Shown: positions 34,391-44,469, numbered from the stretch's first letter. The stretch is DNA of 64,000 bases from Segatella copri (GCF_019249795.2 NZ_CP156891.1:2268501-2332500), one strand, 5' to 3'. Made by a program: numbers and translations. The notes: generated by a model from the sequence alone, not told the origin.

Positions 34391-35842
34391 ATGGCAGAAA
34401 TAGAGAAAGAACAGAATCAGGTTGTCAAGGATGTGATAGACCAGAAATACGAGTATGGTTTTACCACCGATGTACATACTGAAATCATAGAAAAGGGTCT
34501 CAACGAGGATGTTGTGCGCCTGATCTCGCAGAAGAAGGGAGAGCCAGACTGGATGCTCGAATTTCGTCTGAAAGCCTACAATTACTGGAAGACGCTCAAG
34601 GAGCCAAAGTGGGGACACGTTCACGTGCCACCTATTGACTACCAGGAGATTTCATACTATGCCGACCCTTTGGCAAAGAAGCCAAAAAACCAGGAGATTG
34701 ATCCTGAGTTGGAGAAAACATTCGACAAACTCGGTATTCCTCTGGAGGAGCGTCTGGCTTTGAGCGGTACCGCTGTAGATGCCATCATGGACTCTGTGTC
34801 GGTGAAGACTACCTTCAAGGAGAAACTCCGTGAGAAGGGCGTCATCTTCTGCAGTATTGGTGAGGCTGTGAAGGAGCATCCTGATCTGGTAAGAGAGTAT
34901 CTGGGAACCGTGGTTCCTTATCGTGATAACTTTTATGCAGCCTTGAACAGTTGCGTATTCAGTGATGGCTCATTCGTTTATATTCCTAAGGGCGTCCGCT
35001 GCCCGATGGAGTTGAGCAGTTACTTCCGCATCAATGCCCGTAACACCGGTCAGTTTGAGCGTACATTGATCATCGCCGATGATGGTGCCTACGTTTCTTA
35101 CCTGGAGGGATGTACAGCGCCAATGCGTGATGAGAACCAGCTCCATGCGGCTATCGTAGAGATTATTGTCAAGGATAATGCTGAGGTGAAATACTCTACC
35201 GTTCAGAACTGGTATCCTGGTGATGAGCATGGTAAGGGTGGTGTGCTGAACCTGGTAACCAAGCGAGGCGACTTGCGCGGTGTGAACTCTAAGTTGAGCT
35301 GGACTCAGGTAGAGACGGGTTCTGCGATTACCTGGAAGTATCCTTCCTGTATCTTGCGTGGCGACAACTCTGTAGCTGAGTTCTACAGCGTAGCTGTTAC
35401 CAACAACTATCAGGAGGCTGATACCGGTACCAAGATGATTCACATGGGTAAGAACACCAAGAGTACCATCATCTCGAAGGGTATCTCGGCAGGTCATAGC
35501 CAGAACTCCTATCGAGGTCTGGTTCGTGCCACATCCAATGCCGACAATGCACGCAACTACAGTTCCTGCGACTCCTTGTTGCTGGGCAGCGATTGTGGAG
35601 CGCATACCTTCCCATATATGGATGCCCATAACGACACAGCCGTGTTCGAGCATGAGGCAACTACCTCGAAGATTTCAGAAGACCAGCTCTTCTATTGCAA
35701 TCAGCGAGGCATTCCTACCGAGGAGGCTGTCGGCTTGATCGTAAATGGTTATGCCAAGGATGTGCTCAACAAGTTGCCTATGGAGTTTGCCGTAGAGGCA
35801 CAGAAACTCCTGAGTGTTTCACTCGAAGGAACCGTAGGATAG
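34391..35842 (+). CDS. sufB: Fe-S cluster assembly protein SufB
   Basis: SufB is the scaffold of the SUF iron-sulfur assembly system and works with SufC and SufD in the cytoplasm. The 483-residue protein has the characteristic beta-helix core with [21 protein letters not shown] and the terminal helical region [18 protein letters not shown]. It heads the suf gene set (sufB, sufC, sufD, sufS), with 43 bases to sufC. No Bacteroidetes promoter is obvious just upstream, so transcription could start further away or read through from infB. Confidence 0.96.
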   Translation: MAEIEKEQNQVVKDVIDQKYEYGFTTDVHTEIIEKGLNEDVVRLISQKKGEPDWMLEFRLKAYNYWKTLKEPKWGHVHVPPIDYQEISYYADPLAKKPKNQEIDPELEKTFDKLGIPLEERLALSGTAVDAIMDSVSVKTTFKEKLREKGVIFCSIGEAVKEHPDLVREYLGTVVPYRDNFYAALNSCVFSDGSFVYIPKGVRCPMELSSYFRINARNTGQFERTLIIADDGAYVSYLEGCTAPMRDENQLHAAIVEIIVKDNAEVKYSTVQNWYPGDEHGKGGVLNLVTKRGDLRGVNSKLSWTQVETGSAITWKYPSCILRGDNSVAEFYSVAVTNNYQEADTGTKMIHMGKNTKSTIISKGISAGHSQNSYRGLVRATSNADNARNYSSCDSLLLGSDCGAHTFPYMDAHNDTAVFEHEATTSKISEDQLFYCNQRGIPTEEAVGLIVNGYAKDVLNKLPMEFAVEAQKLLSVSLEGTVG

Positions 35843-35885
35843 TTATCATAATTCTCGATGAAATCGATAAAAATTGACTAAAATT

Positions 35886-36641
35886 ATGTTAGAGGTAAAG
35901 AATCTGCATGCAACTATTGCAGGCAAAGAAATATTGAAAGGTATCAACCTGACTATCAACGATGGTGAGATACATGCTATCATGGGACCTAACGGTTCCG
36001 GTAAGTCAACCTTGAGCGCTGTGCTCACAGGTAACCCTCTCTATACCGTAACCGAGGGTGAGGCTATCTTCAACGGCAAGAACCTCCTGGATATGAAGCC
36101 AGAGGACCGTGCCCGTGAAGGCGTGTTCCTCTCTTTCCAGTATCCGGTGGAGATTCCTGGTGTATCCATGACCAACTTCATGCGTGCGGCTATCAATGCC
36201 AAGCGTGAGTATCAGGGTTTGGAACCATTGAATACAAGCGAATTCATGAAGCTGATGCGTGAGAAGCGCGAATTGGTGGAATTGGATAGCAAGTTGGCTC
36301 GCCGTTCAGTAAACGAAGGTTTCTCGGGTGGTGAGAAGAAGCGCAACGAGATTTTCCAGATGGCTATGCTGGAGCCAAAGCTCTCTATCCTCGATGAAAC
36401 CGACTCTGGTCTCGATGTGGATGCGATGCGTATCGTGGCTGACGGTGTGAACAAGATGCATACCGACAAGACATCTGCCATCGTCATCACTCACTATGAG
36501 CGTCTGCTCGATATGATTAAGCCAAGTGTGGTTCACGTACTCTATAAGGGTAGAATCGTGAAGACTGCTGGTCCTGAACTTGCCAAGGAGATTGAGGCTC
36601 GTGGCTACGACTGGATTAAGGCTGAAGTAGATGAGAAATAA
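35886..36641 (+). CDS. sufC: Fe-S cluster assembly ATPase SufC
   Basis: SufC is the ABC-type ATPase that drives the SufBCD complex. The 251-residue protein shows Walker A GPNGSGKST (34-42), the signature FSGGEKKRNEI and Walker B LSILDETDSGLD, all intact. The start at 35886 gives the usual MLEVKNL opening; a nearby ATG at 35874 would add four residues. It lies between sufB and sufD with short gaps. Confidence 0.96.
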   Translation: MLEVKNLHATIAGKEILKGINLTINDGEIHAIMGPNGSGKSTLSAVLTGNPLYTVTEGEAIFNGKNLLDMKPEDRAREGVFLSFQYPVEIPGVSMTNFMRAAINAKREYQGLEPLNTSEFMKLMREKRELVELDSKLARRSVNEGFSGGEKKRNEIFQMAMLEPKLSILDETDSGLDVDAMRIVADGVNKMHTDKTSAIVITHYERLLDMIKPSVVHVLYKGRIVKTAGPELAKEIEARGYDWIKAEVDEK

Positions 36642-36643
36642 TA

Positions 36644-36649
36644 AGGAGG
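36644..36649 (+). promoter_or_regulatory. Ribosome binding site that decides the sufD start
   Basis: AGGAGG, a rare strong Shine-Dalgarno for this genome. It abuts the ATG at 36650 but is 6 bases from the ATG at 36656, so 36656 is the likely start. Confidence 0.65.
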
Positions 36650-36655
36650 ATGGCT

Positions 36656-37999
36656 ATGCTTTCAGAAAAACAATATTTAGACTTGTATCAGTCTTCTTCG
36701 AGAGTGATCAAGAAGAACAGTGCTGAGGTGCTCAATGCGGTGCGCGATGCTGCGTTTGAGAACTTCCGTCGCTTGGGCTTCCCTTCCCGAAAGGTAGAAA
36801 GATACAAGTACACAGATATGAGCGCCATCTTCGAGCCAGACTATGGCTTGAACTTGAACCGTCTGGAAATTCCGGTAGATCCATACGAAGCTTTCCGCTG
36901 CGATGTGCCTAATCTGAGCACTTCGCTCTACTTCGTGGTGAACGATGCTTTTTATAACAAAGCATTGCCTAAAGTAGAGCTTCCGGAGGGCGTAATTGTG
37001 GACTCTTTGAACAAGATTGCTGCAGAAAACCCTGAATTCATCGGGAAATACTACGCTAAGATTGCCAAAACCGATGAAGATGGCATCACCGCATTGAATA
37101 CATTCCTGGCACAGGATGGCTTGCTGATTTATGTTCCAAAGAATGTAAAGGTAGAGCGAACTATTCAGGTCATCAATATTCTCCGTTCGGATGTAGATTT
37201 GATGGTAAACCGCCGTGTACTCATCGTGATGGAACAGGGTGCTGAGGCTAAGTTCCTCTTCTGCGACCATGCAGCCGATGACAAGAACTTCCTCGCTACC
37301 CAGGTTATCGAGGCTTATGTTGGCGAGAATGCCAGTCTCGACCTCTATTGTCTGGAGGAGACTCATTACAAGAATCGCCGTGTCAGTAACGTTTATATCG
37401 AGCAGCAGGCTAACAGCCGTGTAAACCATAACGTCATCACCCTTCATAACGGTATTACCCGCAACCGTCTTGACCTCGTATTCAAGGGCGAGGGAGCTGA
37501 GTGCTTCTGCAATGGTTGTGTGATTGCCGACAAGAACCAGGTGGTTGATAACAATACGCTCATCGATCATCAGGTGGGTCATTGTACCAGCAACGAACTT
37601 TATAAGTATGTGCTCGATGGTGAGGCACGTGGTGCTTTCGCCGGTAGAGTGTTGGTTCGTCATGGTGCCCAGAAAACTGTTTCTCAGGAAACCAACCAGA
37701 ACCTCTGTGCTACGAAGACAGCCCGTATGTTCACCCAGCCGATGCTAGAGATTTATGCCGATGATGTGAAGTGTGCGCACGGTAGTACTGTTGGTCAGCT
37801 CAACGATGCCGCCCTGTTCTATATGCAGCAGCGTGGTGTGAGCCGCGAGGAGGCTAAGTTGCTCCTTCAGTTTGCATTTATCAACGAGGTCATCGACAAG
37901 ATGGAACTGGAGCCATTGCGTGATCGCCTGCATCATCTCGTAGAGAAGCGATTCCGTGGTGAACTCAATAAGTGCGAGGGCTGCAAGCTTTGCAAGTAG
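36656..37999 (+). CDS. sufD: Fe-S cluster assembly protein SufD
   Basis: SufD is a paralogue of SufB and completes the SufBC2D scaffold complex. The 447-residue protein contains the family's conserved segments TRNRLDLVFKGEGAE, DVKCAHGSTVGQL and DAALFYMQQRGVSREEA near the C-terminus. The start was moved to 36656 because AGGAGG at 36644-36649 fits that codon. It follows sufC by 14 bases and precedes sufS by 36. Confidence 0.95.
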   Translation: MLSEKQYLDLYQSSSRVIKKNSAEVLNAVRDAAFENFRRLGFPSRKVERYKYTDMSAIFEPDYGLNLNRLEIPVDPYEAFRCDVPNLSTSLYFVVNDAFYNKALPKVELPEGVIVDSLNKIAAENPEFIGKYYAKIAKTDEDGITALNTFLAQDGLLIYVPKNVKVERTIQVINILRSDVDLMVNRRVLIVMEQGAEAKFLFCDHAADDKNFLATQVIEAYVGENASLDLYCLEETHYKNRRVSNVYIEQQANSRVNHNVITLHNGITRNRLDLVFKGEGAECFCNGCVIADKNQVVDNNTLIDHQVGHCTSNELYKYVLDGEARGAFAGRVLVRHGAQKTVSQETNQNLCATKTARMFTQPMLEIYADDVKCAHGSTVGQLNDAALFYMQQRGVSREEAKLLLQFAFINEVIDKMELEPLRDRLHHLVEKRFRGELNKCEGCKLCK

Positions 38000-38035
38000 A
38001 TAATATCCTTTTAAAGGAGTTAAGTTCTTAAAAAT

Positions 38036-39250
38036 ATGTATGATATCAATCAAGTAAGAGCAGATTTCCCGATTTTATCGAGAAAGGTCTATGATAAGCC
38101 ATTGGTGTATCTGGATAATGCGGCAACCACACAGAAGCCATTGTGCGTGCTCGATGCCATGCGCGATGAGTATCTCAATGTAAATGCCAATGTGCATCGT
38201 GGTGTTCACTATCTCTCTCAGCAGGCTACCGACCTTCATGAGGCAGCCCGCGAAACCGTGCGCAAGTTTATCAATGCGCCTAAGGTTGAGGAAGTCATCT
38301 TTACCCGTGGCACAACAGAGAGTCTGAATCTCGTGGTTTCATCGTTCTGCGATGCCTTTATGAGCGAGGGCGACGAGGTGATTATCTCTACCATGGAACA
38401 TCACTCCAATATCGTGCCTTGGCAGTTGCAGGCTGCCAAGAAGGGAATCGCCATCCGTGTAATCCCTATCAACGATAAAGGTGAGATTAACCTCGATGAA
38501 TTCGCCAATTTATTTACCGAACGCACTAAAATCGTGAGCATCGCCCAGGTGAGCAACGTGCTCGGTACGGTGAATCCGGTAAAAGAGATGATAAAGATTG
38601 CTCATGAGCACGATGTGCCTGTCATGGTGGATGGCGCTCAGAGTACTCCTCATTTTGCTGTGGATGTACAGGATATGGATTGCGATTTCTTCGCTTTCAG
38701 CGGACATAAGATTTATGGTCCTACCGGTATCGGTGTGCTTTACGGCAAGGAAGAATGGCTCGACAAGTTGCCTCCTTATCAGGGCGGTGGCGAAATGATT
38801 GAGAGCGTAAGTTTCGAAAAGACTACTTTCGAGAAGTTACCTTTCAAGTTCGAGGCTGGTACTCCTGATTATGTAGCTACCCACGGTCTGGCAAAAGCCA
38901 TCGATTATGTTTCTGCGCTCGGCATGGATAACATTGCCAAGCACGAGCAGGAACTCACTCACTACTGTATGGAGCAGATGCGAACCATCGATGGAATCAG
39001 ACTTTTTGGTGAACAGGAGGGCAAAGATGCCGTTGTCAGCTTCTTGGTTGGTGATATTCATCACATGGATATGGGAACCTTGCTCGACCGTCTGGGTATC
39101 GCTGTACGTACCGGTCATCATTGCGCTCAGCCTTTGATGGAGCGCTACGGCATTCTCGGCACCGTTCGTGCCAGCTTTGCCTTGTACAACACCAAGGAAG
39201 AAATAGATGCGCTTGTAGCGGGCGTAAAACGCGTGGCTATGATGTTCTAA
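38036..39250 (+). CDS. sufS: Cysteine desulfurase SufS
   Basis: SufS takes sulfur from cysteine using PLP and passes it to the SUF scaffold. The 404-residue enzyme has the PLP lysine in FSGHKIYGPTGIG (about K225) and the catalytic cysteine in RTGHHCAQPLM (about C363). TMEHHSNIVPW and VDGAQSTPH also match the class V aminotransferase fold. It ends the suf set. No SufE or SufU gene is present in this window. Confidence 0.96.
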   Translation: MYDINQVRADFPILSRKVYDKPLVYLDNAATTQKPLCVLDAMRDEYLNVNANVHRGVHYLSQQATDLHEAARETVRKFINAPKVEEVIFTRGTTESLNLVVSSFCDAFMSEGDEVIISTMEHHSNIVPWQLQAAKKGIAIRVIPINDKGEINLDEFANLFTERTKIVSIAQVSNVLGTVNPVKEMIKIAHEHDVPVMVDGAQSTPHFAVDVQDMDCDFFAFSGHKIYGPTGIGVLYGKEEWLDKLPPYQGGGEMIESVSFEKTTFEKLPFKFEAGTPDYVATHGLAKAIDYVSALGMDNIAKHEQELTHYCMEQMRTIDGIRLFGEQEGKDAVVSFLVGDIHHMDMGTLLDRLGIAVRTGHHCAQPLMERYGILGTVRASFALYNTKEEIDALVAGVKRVAMMF

Positions 39251-39300
39251 AGATAAAGACTTTTTAGCCGCATACAGCGCACGTAAAATTCATCATAATT

Positions 39301-39909
39301 ATGTTAGAAAGTCATTATTATAAGGATATGGTAGAGGCTGGCTGCGATGAGGCTGGCAGAGGATGTCTGGCAGGCAGCGTATATGCAGCAGCCGTTATCC
39401 TTCCGCCCGGTTATCAGAATGCCGAATTGAACGACAGTAAGAAGCTCACAGATAAGAAGCGCAAGGCGCTCCGCGAGCAGATAGAGCGTGATGCTGTAGC
39501 TTGGGCCGTGGGCATTGTTACTCCCGAAGAAATCGATAAAATCAATATCCTCAACGCCAGTTTTCTGGCTATGCACCGTGCCCTGGACCAGCTCAAGGTT
39601 CGTCCGGAGGCAGTTATCGTGGATGGTAACCGCTTCAAACCCTACAAGGATTTGCCTTATACAACCATCGTAAAGGGTGACGGCAAGTATCTGTCTATTG
39701 CAGCTGCCAGCATCCTTGCCAAGACCTATCGTGATGATTACATGGATGCGCTGGCAGAAGAATATCCGCAGTACGACTGGAAAGGCAACAAGGGTTATCC
39801 TACCAAGAAGCATCGTGCTGCCATCAGGGAATTTGGAGTCACTCCATATCATCGCATGAGTTACAATCTTTTAGGAACTGGCGAATTGAGTATAGATTTC
39901 AAGGATTAG
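39301..39909 (+). CDS. rnhB: Ribonuclease HII
   Basis: RNase HII removes ribonucleotides from DNA. The 202-residue protein has the catalytic pair D16/E17 in [13 protein letters not shown] and a further aspartate, D108, in AVIVDGNRF. The family segment [13 protein letters not shown] is also present. It lies 50 bp after sufS on the same strand and ends at a strong bidirectional terminator. Confidence 0.95.
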   Translation: MLESHYYKDMVEAGCDEAGRGCLAGSVYAAAVILPPGYQNAELNDSKKLTDKKRKALREQIERDAVAWAVGIVTPEEIDKINILNASFLAMHRALDQLKVRPEAVIVDGNRFKPYKDLPYTTIVKGDGKYLSIAAASILAKTYRDDYMDALAEEYPQYDWKGNKGYPTKKHRAAIREFGVTPYHRMSYNLLGTGELSIDFKD

Positions 39910-39970
39910 AGGCTACAAATTTGGTCCTTTAATTTAAAACGAAGTCTGTTTTTTCTGTCGATTATTATAA

Positions 39971-40022
39971 ACGAAAAGGAGGTAAATGCCATCGATAGGT
40001 ATTTACCTCCTTTTCGTTTTTT
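39971..40022. terminator. Bidirectional terminator between rnhB and the GH28 gene
   Basis: A 20-bp stem (39971-39990 with 39998-40017, one wobble) is followed by TTTTTT on the plus strand and TTTATAATAA on the minus strand. Its inner part shares AGGAGGTAAATGCC with the domain VI hairpin of the group II intron. Confidence 0.85.
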
Positions 40023-40071
40023 CAGACAGATACGGAGAATGTCTAATCTGTCTTTTATCATCAAGGCGATA

Positions 40072-41646
40072 TTAGAAATCGAGGGTGATACCCTTTTCAT
40101 CAATCTTCTTGTATGTCTTGTCGTTGACAGTCACATTCTTCGAGTTCTTTGCATCGAAGGTGTGATTCTTTGCACTAACCTTGATGTTTTCGAGCTTCAC
40201 GCCGTCAGTACGGTTGATGACGATACCGTACTCAGCATTGTTTACCTCCATATCCCTGATATGGATGTTGCTTACCGGCATCTCTGGGAGACCGTTGAAG
40301 TAAGCTGCACGACGGGCTGTGCGGCAGATGACATGGTTGATGTCGATATTGCGGAAGCAAGGTGTTGTCTCGTCTACCTTGAACTTCTGTACCTTCTGGC
40401 TCTTAGCCTCATCGCCATCGTTGAGAACCTCAACGGCAGACTTGCCACCGTAGTAAAGGTCGAAGGTGATGACATCTGTCTGAATATCAAACATAGACAT
40501 GTTGTCGATGTAGATATTCTCTACTACGCCACCACGACCGCGGGTACTCTTGAAACGGAGACCTACATCGGTGCCGAGGAACTGGCAGTCGCTCACCTTG
40601 ATATTCTTTACGCCACCACTCATCTCGCTGCCAACAACGAAACCACCGTGCCCCTTGAATACGGTACAGCCGTTTACGATGACATTCTCGCAAGGAATGC
40701 CGCGCTTTCTTCCGTCAGCATCCTTACCGCTCTTGATGCAGATACCATCATCGCCTACATCGAAAGTAGAGTTGACGATAAGTGCATTCTTGCAGCTCTC
40801 CAGGTCAAGACCGTCACCATTCTGAGCGTATGAAGGGTTACGAACCAATACATCTTCTATAAGAACGTTCTCGCACATCAGCGGATGGATGTTCCATGCA
40901 GGTGAATTCTGGAAGATGACACCATTAAGCCAAACGTTCTTGCAGTTTACGAGACTGATCATTACAGGGCGGAGGAAACGCTTGATCTCATTCCATTCTT
41001 CTTCTGAAGCTGGAGTTTTAGGCACATTCATGTTGGCACTGTTGTCTGCCTTCAATGCACCTTCTGATGGGAACCAGTAATCGGCTCTCTTGAATGCACC
41101 GCCACGTGAAGTAATCTGCTTCCACTGTGCAGCGGTAACCTTCTGCTTCTTCAATGGGCGCCAGTATTCTCCGTTTCCGTCAATGCACCCCTGACCGGTA
41201 ATTGCCACGTTGGTAAGATGATGGCCAGAGATAGGCGACTGGCAGCGGCGTGTATCCAAACCCTCAAACGATGTTTCTATAAAAGGATAGTGGGCATCAT
41301 CTGGTGAGAAAAGGATGACTGCACCTTTTTCGAGATGCAGGTTGATGTTGCTCTTCAATACGATAGGACCTGTGAACCATACGCCCTGTGGAACGATGAG
41401 TTTGCCGCCGCCTTTCTGAGTCAGCGCATCGATAGCCTTGGCAAAGGCTGTGGTACAGAGAGAAGAGCCATCTCCAATAGCACCAAAGTCCTTGAGGTTT
41501 ACCTCATTGGCTGGGAATTGCGGACGGGTCACCTTCTCCATCTGGAATGGTAGATTCTCGTAAAGAGCATCATACTTCTTGATGTCGGTTGCCTGGGCAC
41601 TTAGCGCCAACAAGCAAGCACATACCATGCTAAAAAATTTCTTCAT
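40072..41646 (-). CDS. Glycoside hydrolase family 28 (polygalacturonase-like)
   Basis: This 524-residue exported enzyme should cleave galacturonan-type linkages in pectin. It has a signal peptide (about 1-19, ending SAQA) and a right-handed beta helix. The GH28 active-site series is complete: NGDGLD (about 274-279), VGDDGICIKSG (about 297-307), GHGGFVVGSE (about 330-339) and RFKSTRGRGG (about 362-371). Linkage and exo/endo action cannot be judged. It is a lone gene with its own promoter and is convergent with rnhB. Confidence 0.9.
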   Translation of the reverse strand: MKKFFSMVCACLLALSAQATDIKKYDALYENLPFQMEKVTRPQFPANEVNLKDFGAIGDGSSLCTTAFAKAIDALTQKGGGKLIVPQGVWFTGPIVLKSNINLHLEKGAVILFSPDDAHYPFIETSFEGLDTRRCQSPISGHHLTNVAITGQGCIDGNGEYWRPLKKQKVTAAQWKQITSRGGAFKRADYWFPSEGALKADNSANMNVPKTPASEEEWNEIKRFLRPVMISLVNCKNVWLNGVIFQNSPAWNIHPLMCENVLIEDVLVRNPSYAQNGDGLDLESCKNALIVNSTFDVGDDGICIKSGKDADGRKRGIPCENVIVNGCTVFKGHGGFVVGSEMSGGVKNIKVSDCQFLGTDVGLRFKSTRGRGGVVENIYIDNMSMFDIQTDVITFDLYYGGKSAVEVLNDGDEAKSQKVQKFKVDETTPCFRNIDINHVICRTARRAAYFNGLPEMPVSNIHIRDMEVNNAEYGIVINRTDGVKLENIKVSAKNHTFDAKNSKNVTVNDKTYKKIDEKGITLDF

Positions 41647-41693
41647 CTATTTTTTCGGTTTGTTGGGTTATTATATATAAGTTATTTCTTCTG

Positions 41694-41725
41694 CAAAGAT
41701 AAATATTATCTTTTGAAAAACCAAA
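41694..41725 (-). promoter_or_regulatory. Promoter of the GH28 gene
   Basis: On the minus strand TTTG (41722-41725), 20 bases, then TATCTTTG (41694-41701). Confidence 0.7.
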
Positions 41726-41878
41726 AATAGAAAGGCTTATTCTAAATAAATCGCTGTAAACGTTTTCGTGGAATGGGGGATATGATAGGATGTAAGTGGG
41801 TAGATATGCAGGGATAAATGTGTATATATACTAAGGTATATAAACGAAAAAAGGAGAGAAGTAAACTTCTCTCCATCT

Positions 41879-41963
41879 TGGTACCCAGACCCGGGATCGA
41901 ACCGGGATGGATTGCTCCACTGGTGTTTGAGACCAGCGCGTCTACCGATTCCGCCATCTGGGC
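41879..41963 (-). tRNA. tRNA-Leu(CAA)
   Basis: The minus strand gives an 85-nt tRNA with acceptor GCCCAGA/TCTGGGT, a long variable arm typical of tRNA-Leu, anticodon loop CTCAAAC and T-arm GGTTCGATCCC. CCA is encoded (41879-41881), unlike the other tRNAs in the window. Confidence 0.92.
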
Positions 41964-41990
41964 AAATACCACTTTGCTTATTTGCGGTTG

Positions 41991-42021
41991 CAAAGGTACT
42001 AATAATTTTTGAACTGACAAA
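41991..42021 (-). promoter_or_regulatory. Promoter of tRNA-Leu
   Basis: On the minus strand TTTG (42018-42021), 19 bases, then TACCTTTG (41991-41998). Confidence 0.7.
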
Positions 42022-42119
42022 CTTTTTAGTGACTTTTTTTTCAAAAAATGCATTTTTAATGCAGAAACATTAAATTTTTGTTGTTTTTATAGTCCACTTT
42101 ATTAAATTTCAAGAAAATC

Positions 42120-42151
42120 TTTGGCACTTTCACGGATAATCACTAACTTTA
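42120..42151 (+). promoter_or_regulatory. Promoter of the mannose-1-phosphate guanylyltransferase gene
   Basis: TTTG (42120-42123), 20 bases, then TAACTTTA (42144-42151), one base off the consensus. Confidence 0.6.
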
Positions 42152-42192
42152 CAGATGAATTTTGAAAACCAACAAAATATTAGACTCAAGAT

Positions 42193-43281
42193 ATGAAGAG
42201 TAACGGAAATAATTATTGTGTGATATTGGCGGGAGGTAAGGGCCGCAGACTCTGGCCTTGCAGCCGCAGCAACTATCCGAAGCAGTTTGTCGACTTCTTT
42301 GGAGTGGGGCGCACCCAGCTTCAGCAAACCTTTGACCGTATGGCAAAGATCGTGCCTGCCGACCATATATTTATCAACACAAATGAAGAATATGTTCAAC
42401 TGGTAAAGGAACAGTTGCCTGAGGTTCCTGCAGAACGGATATTGGCGGAACCTATTCATCGCAATACGGCACCTAGCATGGCATGGGCCAATCATCGCAT
42501 CTCGATGCTCAATCCTGATGCCTGCATCATCGCAACTCCTTCGGATCAGGCTATCTTCAATGAAGATGCTTTCCGGGAGAACGTATTGGAAGGTCTGGCT
42601 TTTGTGGCTGAACATGACCGTTTCCTGACGATGGGTGTGAAACCAACCCGTCCTGAACCTGGATATGGATATATTCAGATGGGTGAAGCTATCGGCAACG
42701 GATTGTATAAGGTGCAGTCGTTTACAGAGAAACCGGAAAGAGAGTTTGCCAAGATTTTTGTAGAGAGTGGAGAGTTCTATTGGAATACGGGTTTATTCCT
42801 TTCTAATGTGAAGTATCTGCGTGAGTGTTTTTGCAAGATTCTGCCCCCTGTACTCCGTGATTACGATAAACAGTATCCCGAATTCAGTGTGGAGACAGAG
42901 AATGCATACATGAAAGAGAGCTTCTCTTCTTATCCTAATATATCAGTAGATTTCGGAGTGCTTGACAAACCTAGCAATGTCTATATGATGAAGTGTGACT
43001 TCGGCTGGGCTGATCTGGGTACCTGGCACAGTATCTACGAGGCGATGCAGAAGAGCAGCGATGACAACGTGGTTATTGATAGCGATGTGATGATGGAGAA
43101 TTGTCACAACAATGTAATCAAGTTGCCTAAAGGAAAGTTGGCTGTATTGAACGGACTGGATGGTTTCATAGTAGCCGAGAATGACAATGTATTGTTGATA
43201 TGCAAGAAAGAAGATTCTTCTGCCCTGGTGCGTAAATATGTAAACGAGGTGCAGATGAAGAAAGGCGATGAGTTCGTCTAA
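42193..43281 (+). CDS. manC: Mannose-1-phosphate guanylyltransferase
   Basis: This 362-residue enzyme makes GDP-mannose from mannose-1-phosphate and GTP, a precursor of GDP-fucose and surface polysaccharide. It has the nucleotidyltransferase signature LAGGKGRRLWPCSRSNYPKQF, the segments EPIHRNTAPS and ATPSDQAI, and FTEKP. The length corresponds to the catalytic domain alone, without the isomerase domain found in bifunctional ManC proteins. It is monocistronic, with its own promoter and terminator. Confidence 0.92.
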   Translation: MKSNGNNYCVILAGGKGRRLWPCSRSNYPKQFVDFFGVGRTQLQQTFDRMAKIVPADHIFINTNEEYVQLVKEQLPEVPAERILAEPIHRNTAPSMAWANHRISMLNPDACIIATPSDQAIFNEDAFRENVLEGLAFVAEHDRFLTMGVKPTRPEPGYGYIQMGEAIGNGLYKVQSFTEKPEREFAKIFVESGEFYWNTGLFLSNVKYLRECFCKILPPVLRDYDKQYPEFSVETENAYMKESFSSYPNISVDFGVLDKPSNVYMMKCDFGWADLGTWHSIYEAMQKSSDDNVVIDSDVMMENCHNNVIKLPKGKLAVLNGLDGFIVAENDNVLLICKKEDSSALVRKYVNEVQMKKGDEFV

Positions 43282-43306
43282 GCAAGAGCTTATGAAATAA
43301 AGATAT

Positions 43307-43340
43307 AAAAAGAGCTGCGAAGCATATTCGCAGCTCTTTT
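43307..43340 (+). terminator. Terminator of manC
   Basis: AAAAGAGCTGCGAA pairs perfectly with TTCGCAGCTCTTTT around a 5-base loop, followed by TCTG. It can also serve the minus-strand HIT gene. Confidence 0.85.
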
Positions 43341-43361
43341 TCTGTTTGAAACTTCTTGCAT

Positions 43362-43763
43362 TTAAAGTTTCTTGAATTCTGTATAGATCTTATCAGCAAT
43401 TTCCTTGAACTCTTCCTCTGTGAGTTTGAGATGCTCCTTGCGGAAGTTTACATCAGCTTCGCTGTTCATTGGGATGAGGTGGATATGGGCATGAGGAACC
43501 TCCAGCCCCAAAACAACCTGCGACACTTTCTTGCATGGGAAGGCTGCCTTGATAGCCTTGGCTACCTTCTTGGCGAAAACCTCAAACTCAGCCAGGTCTT
43601 TGTCTTCCATATCGAAGATGTAATCAACTTCCTTACGGGGAATTACCAGAGTATGACCTTTGCCGATAGGGCTAATGTCGAGGAAAGCATAGAACTTGTC
43701 GCTTTCTGCACACTTGTAGCTAGGAATCTCTCCTGCTGCAATCTTTGAAAAAATGCTTGCCAT
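43362..43763 (-). CDS. HIT family protein
   Basis: This 133-residue protein has the histidine triad HAHIH (H91, H93, H95) in VPHAHIHLIP and the family opening SIFSKIAAGEIPSYK. HIT proteins are nucleotide hydrolases or transferases; bacterial HINT-like members hydrolyse nucleoside phosphoramidates. The substrate here is unknown. It lies downstream of greA on the same strand, 179 bases away, with a terminator between them. Confidence 0.9.
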   Translation of the reverse strand: MASIFSKIAAGEIPSYKCAESDKFYAFLDISPIGKGHTLVIPRKEVDYIFDMEDKDLAEFEVFAKKVAKAIKAAFPCKKVSQVVLGLEVPHAHIHLIPMNSEADVNFRKEHLKLTEEEFKEIADKIYTEFKKL

Positions 43764-43772
43764 AATCGCTAA

Positions 43773-43799
43773 TCAATTTATAATTAATAATTTATAATA
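43773..43799. repeat. Short 7-bp-period A/T tract upstream of the HIT gene
   Basis: TTTATAA, TTAATAA, TTTATAA follow one another. It belongs to the same class as the tracts at 9819 and 14203. Confidence 0.4.
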
Positions 43800-43886
43800 C
43801 ATATTATCTTATTCTCTTTTTGATGTCGTTGCATCGGCTACTTTCATTTTCTGTAGAGTATATCGGGTTGGCTTACATATAACATA

Positions 43887-43934
43887 AAAAGGAACCGTCA
43901 TACGGGCATCGCTGCCGATATGATAGTTCCTTTT
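43887..43934 (-). terminator. Terminator of greA
   Basis: AAAAGGAAC pairs with GTTCCTTTT, with a partly paired interior (TCATA/TATGA). It begins 9 bases past the greA stop, and the minus-strand tail is TTATG. Confidence 0.65.
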
Positions 43935-43942
43935 ATTCCGTT

Positions 43943-44410
43943 TTATTCAAATGAAATCTTGTCGATGCGAAGGTTGATGGTGCCGCGAGGAATCTTGATT
44001 TCTGCAACCTCACCTACCTTCTTGTTGAGCAATCCCTGTGCGATAGGAGTCTTGATGGAAATCTTTCCTTCCTTCAAGTTTGCCTCGCTCTCGCTCACGA
44101 TGGTATAAGTCATCTTTGCCTTGTTAGCCATGTTGGTCATCTCTACCTTCGACATAATCTGCACGCTGTCGGTGCTGAGCTGCTTGGTATCGATAATCTT
44201 GGCCTCGGCAATGGTGAGCTTCAGGCGATTGATCTTATCTTCCAGATGAGCCTGTGCCTCTTTAGCGGCATCATACTCAGAATTCTCACTTAAATCACCC
44301 TTGTCGCGGGCTTCAGCAATTGCGGCTGATGCCTTAGGGCGCTCTACAGATACGAGCTGTTTCAGCTCAGCTACGAGTTTGTCGTAGCCTTCTTGTGACA
44401 TGTAAGCCAT
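43943..44410 (-). CDS. greA: Transcription elongation factor GreA
   Basis: GreA stimulates transcript cleavage by stalled RNA polymerase. The 155-residue protein has an N-terminal antiparallel coiled coil (about 1-75) with the acidic tip motif RDKGDLSENSEYDAAKE (about 45-61), followed by the FKBP-like C-terminal domain (about 80-155). Gene length and motifs are normal. Confidence 0.96.
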   Translation of the reverse strand: MAYMSQEGYDKLVAELKQLVSVERPKASAAIAEARDKGDLSENSEYDAAKEAQAHLEDKINRLKLTIAEAKIIDTKQLSTDSVQIMSKVEMTNMANKAKMTYTIVSESEANLKEGKISIKTPIAQGLLNKKVGEVAEIKIPRGTINLRIDKISFE

Positions 44411-44469
44411 AATTTTCTTGTTGTTTTAATGTTATTAATAATCGGTTGGCAAGTAGCATAAAAAATAAA

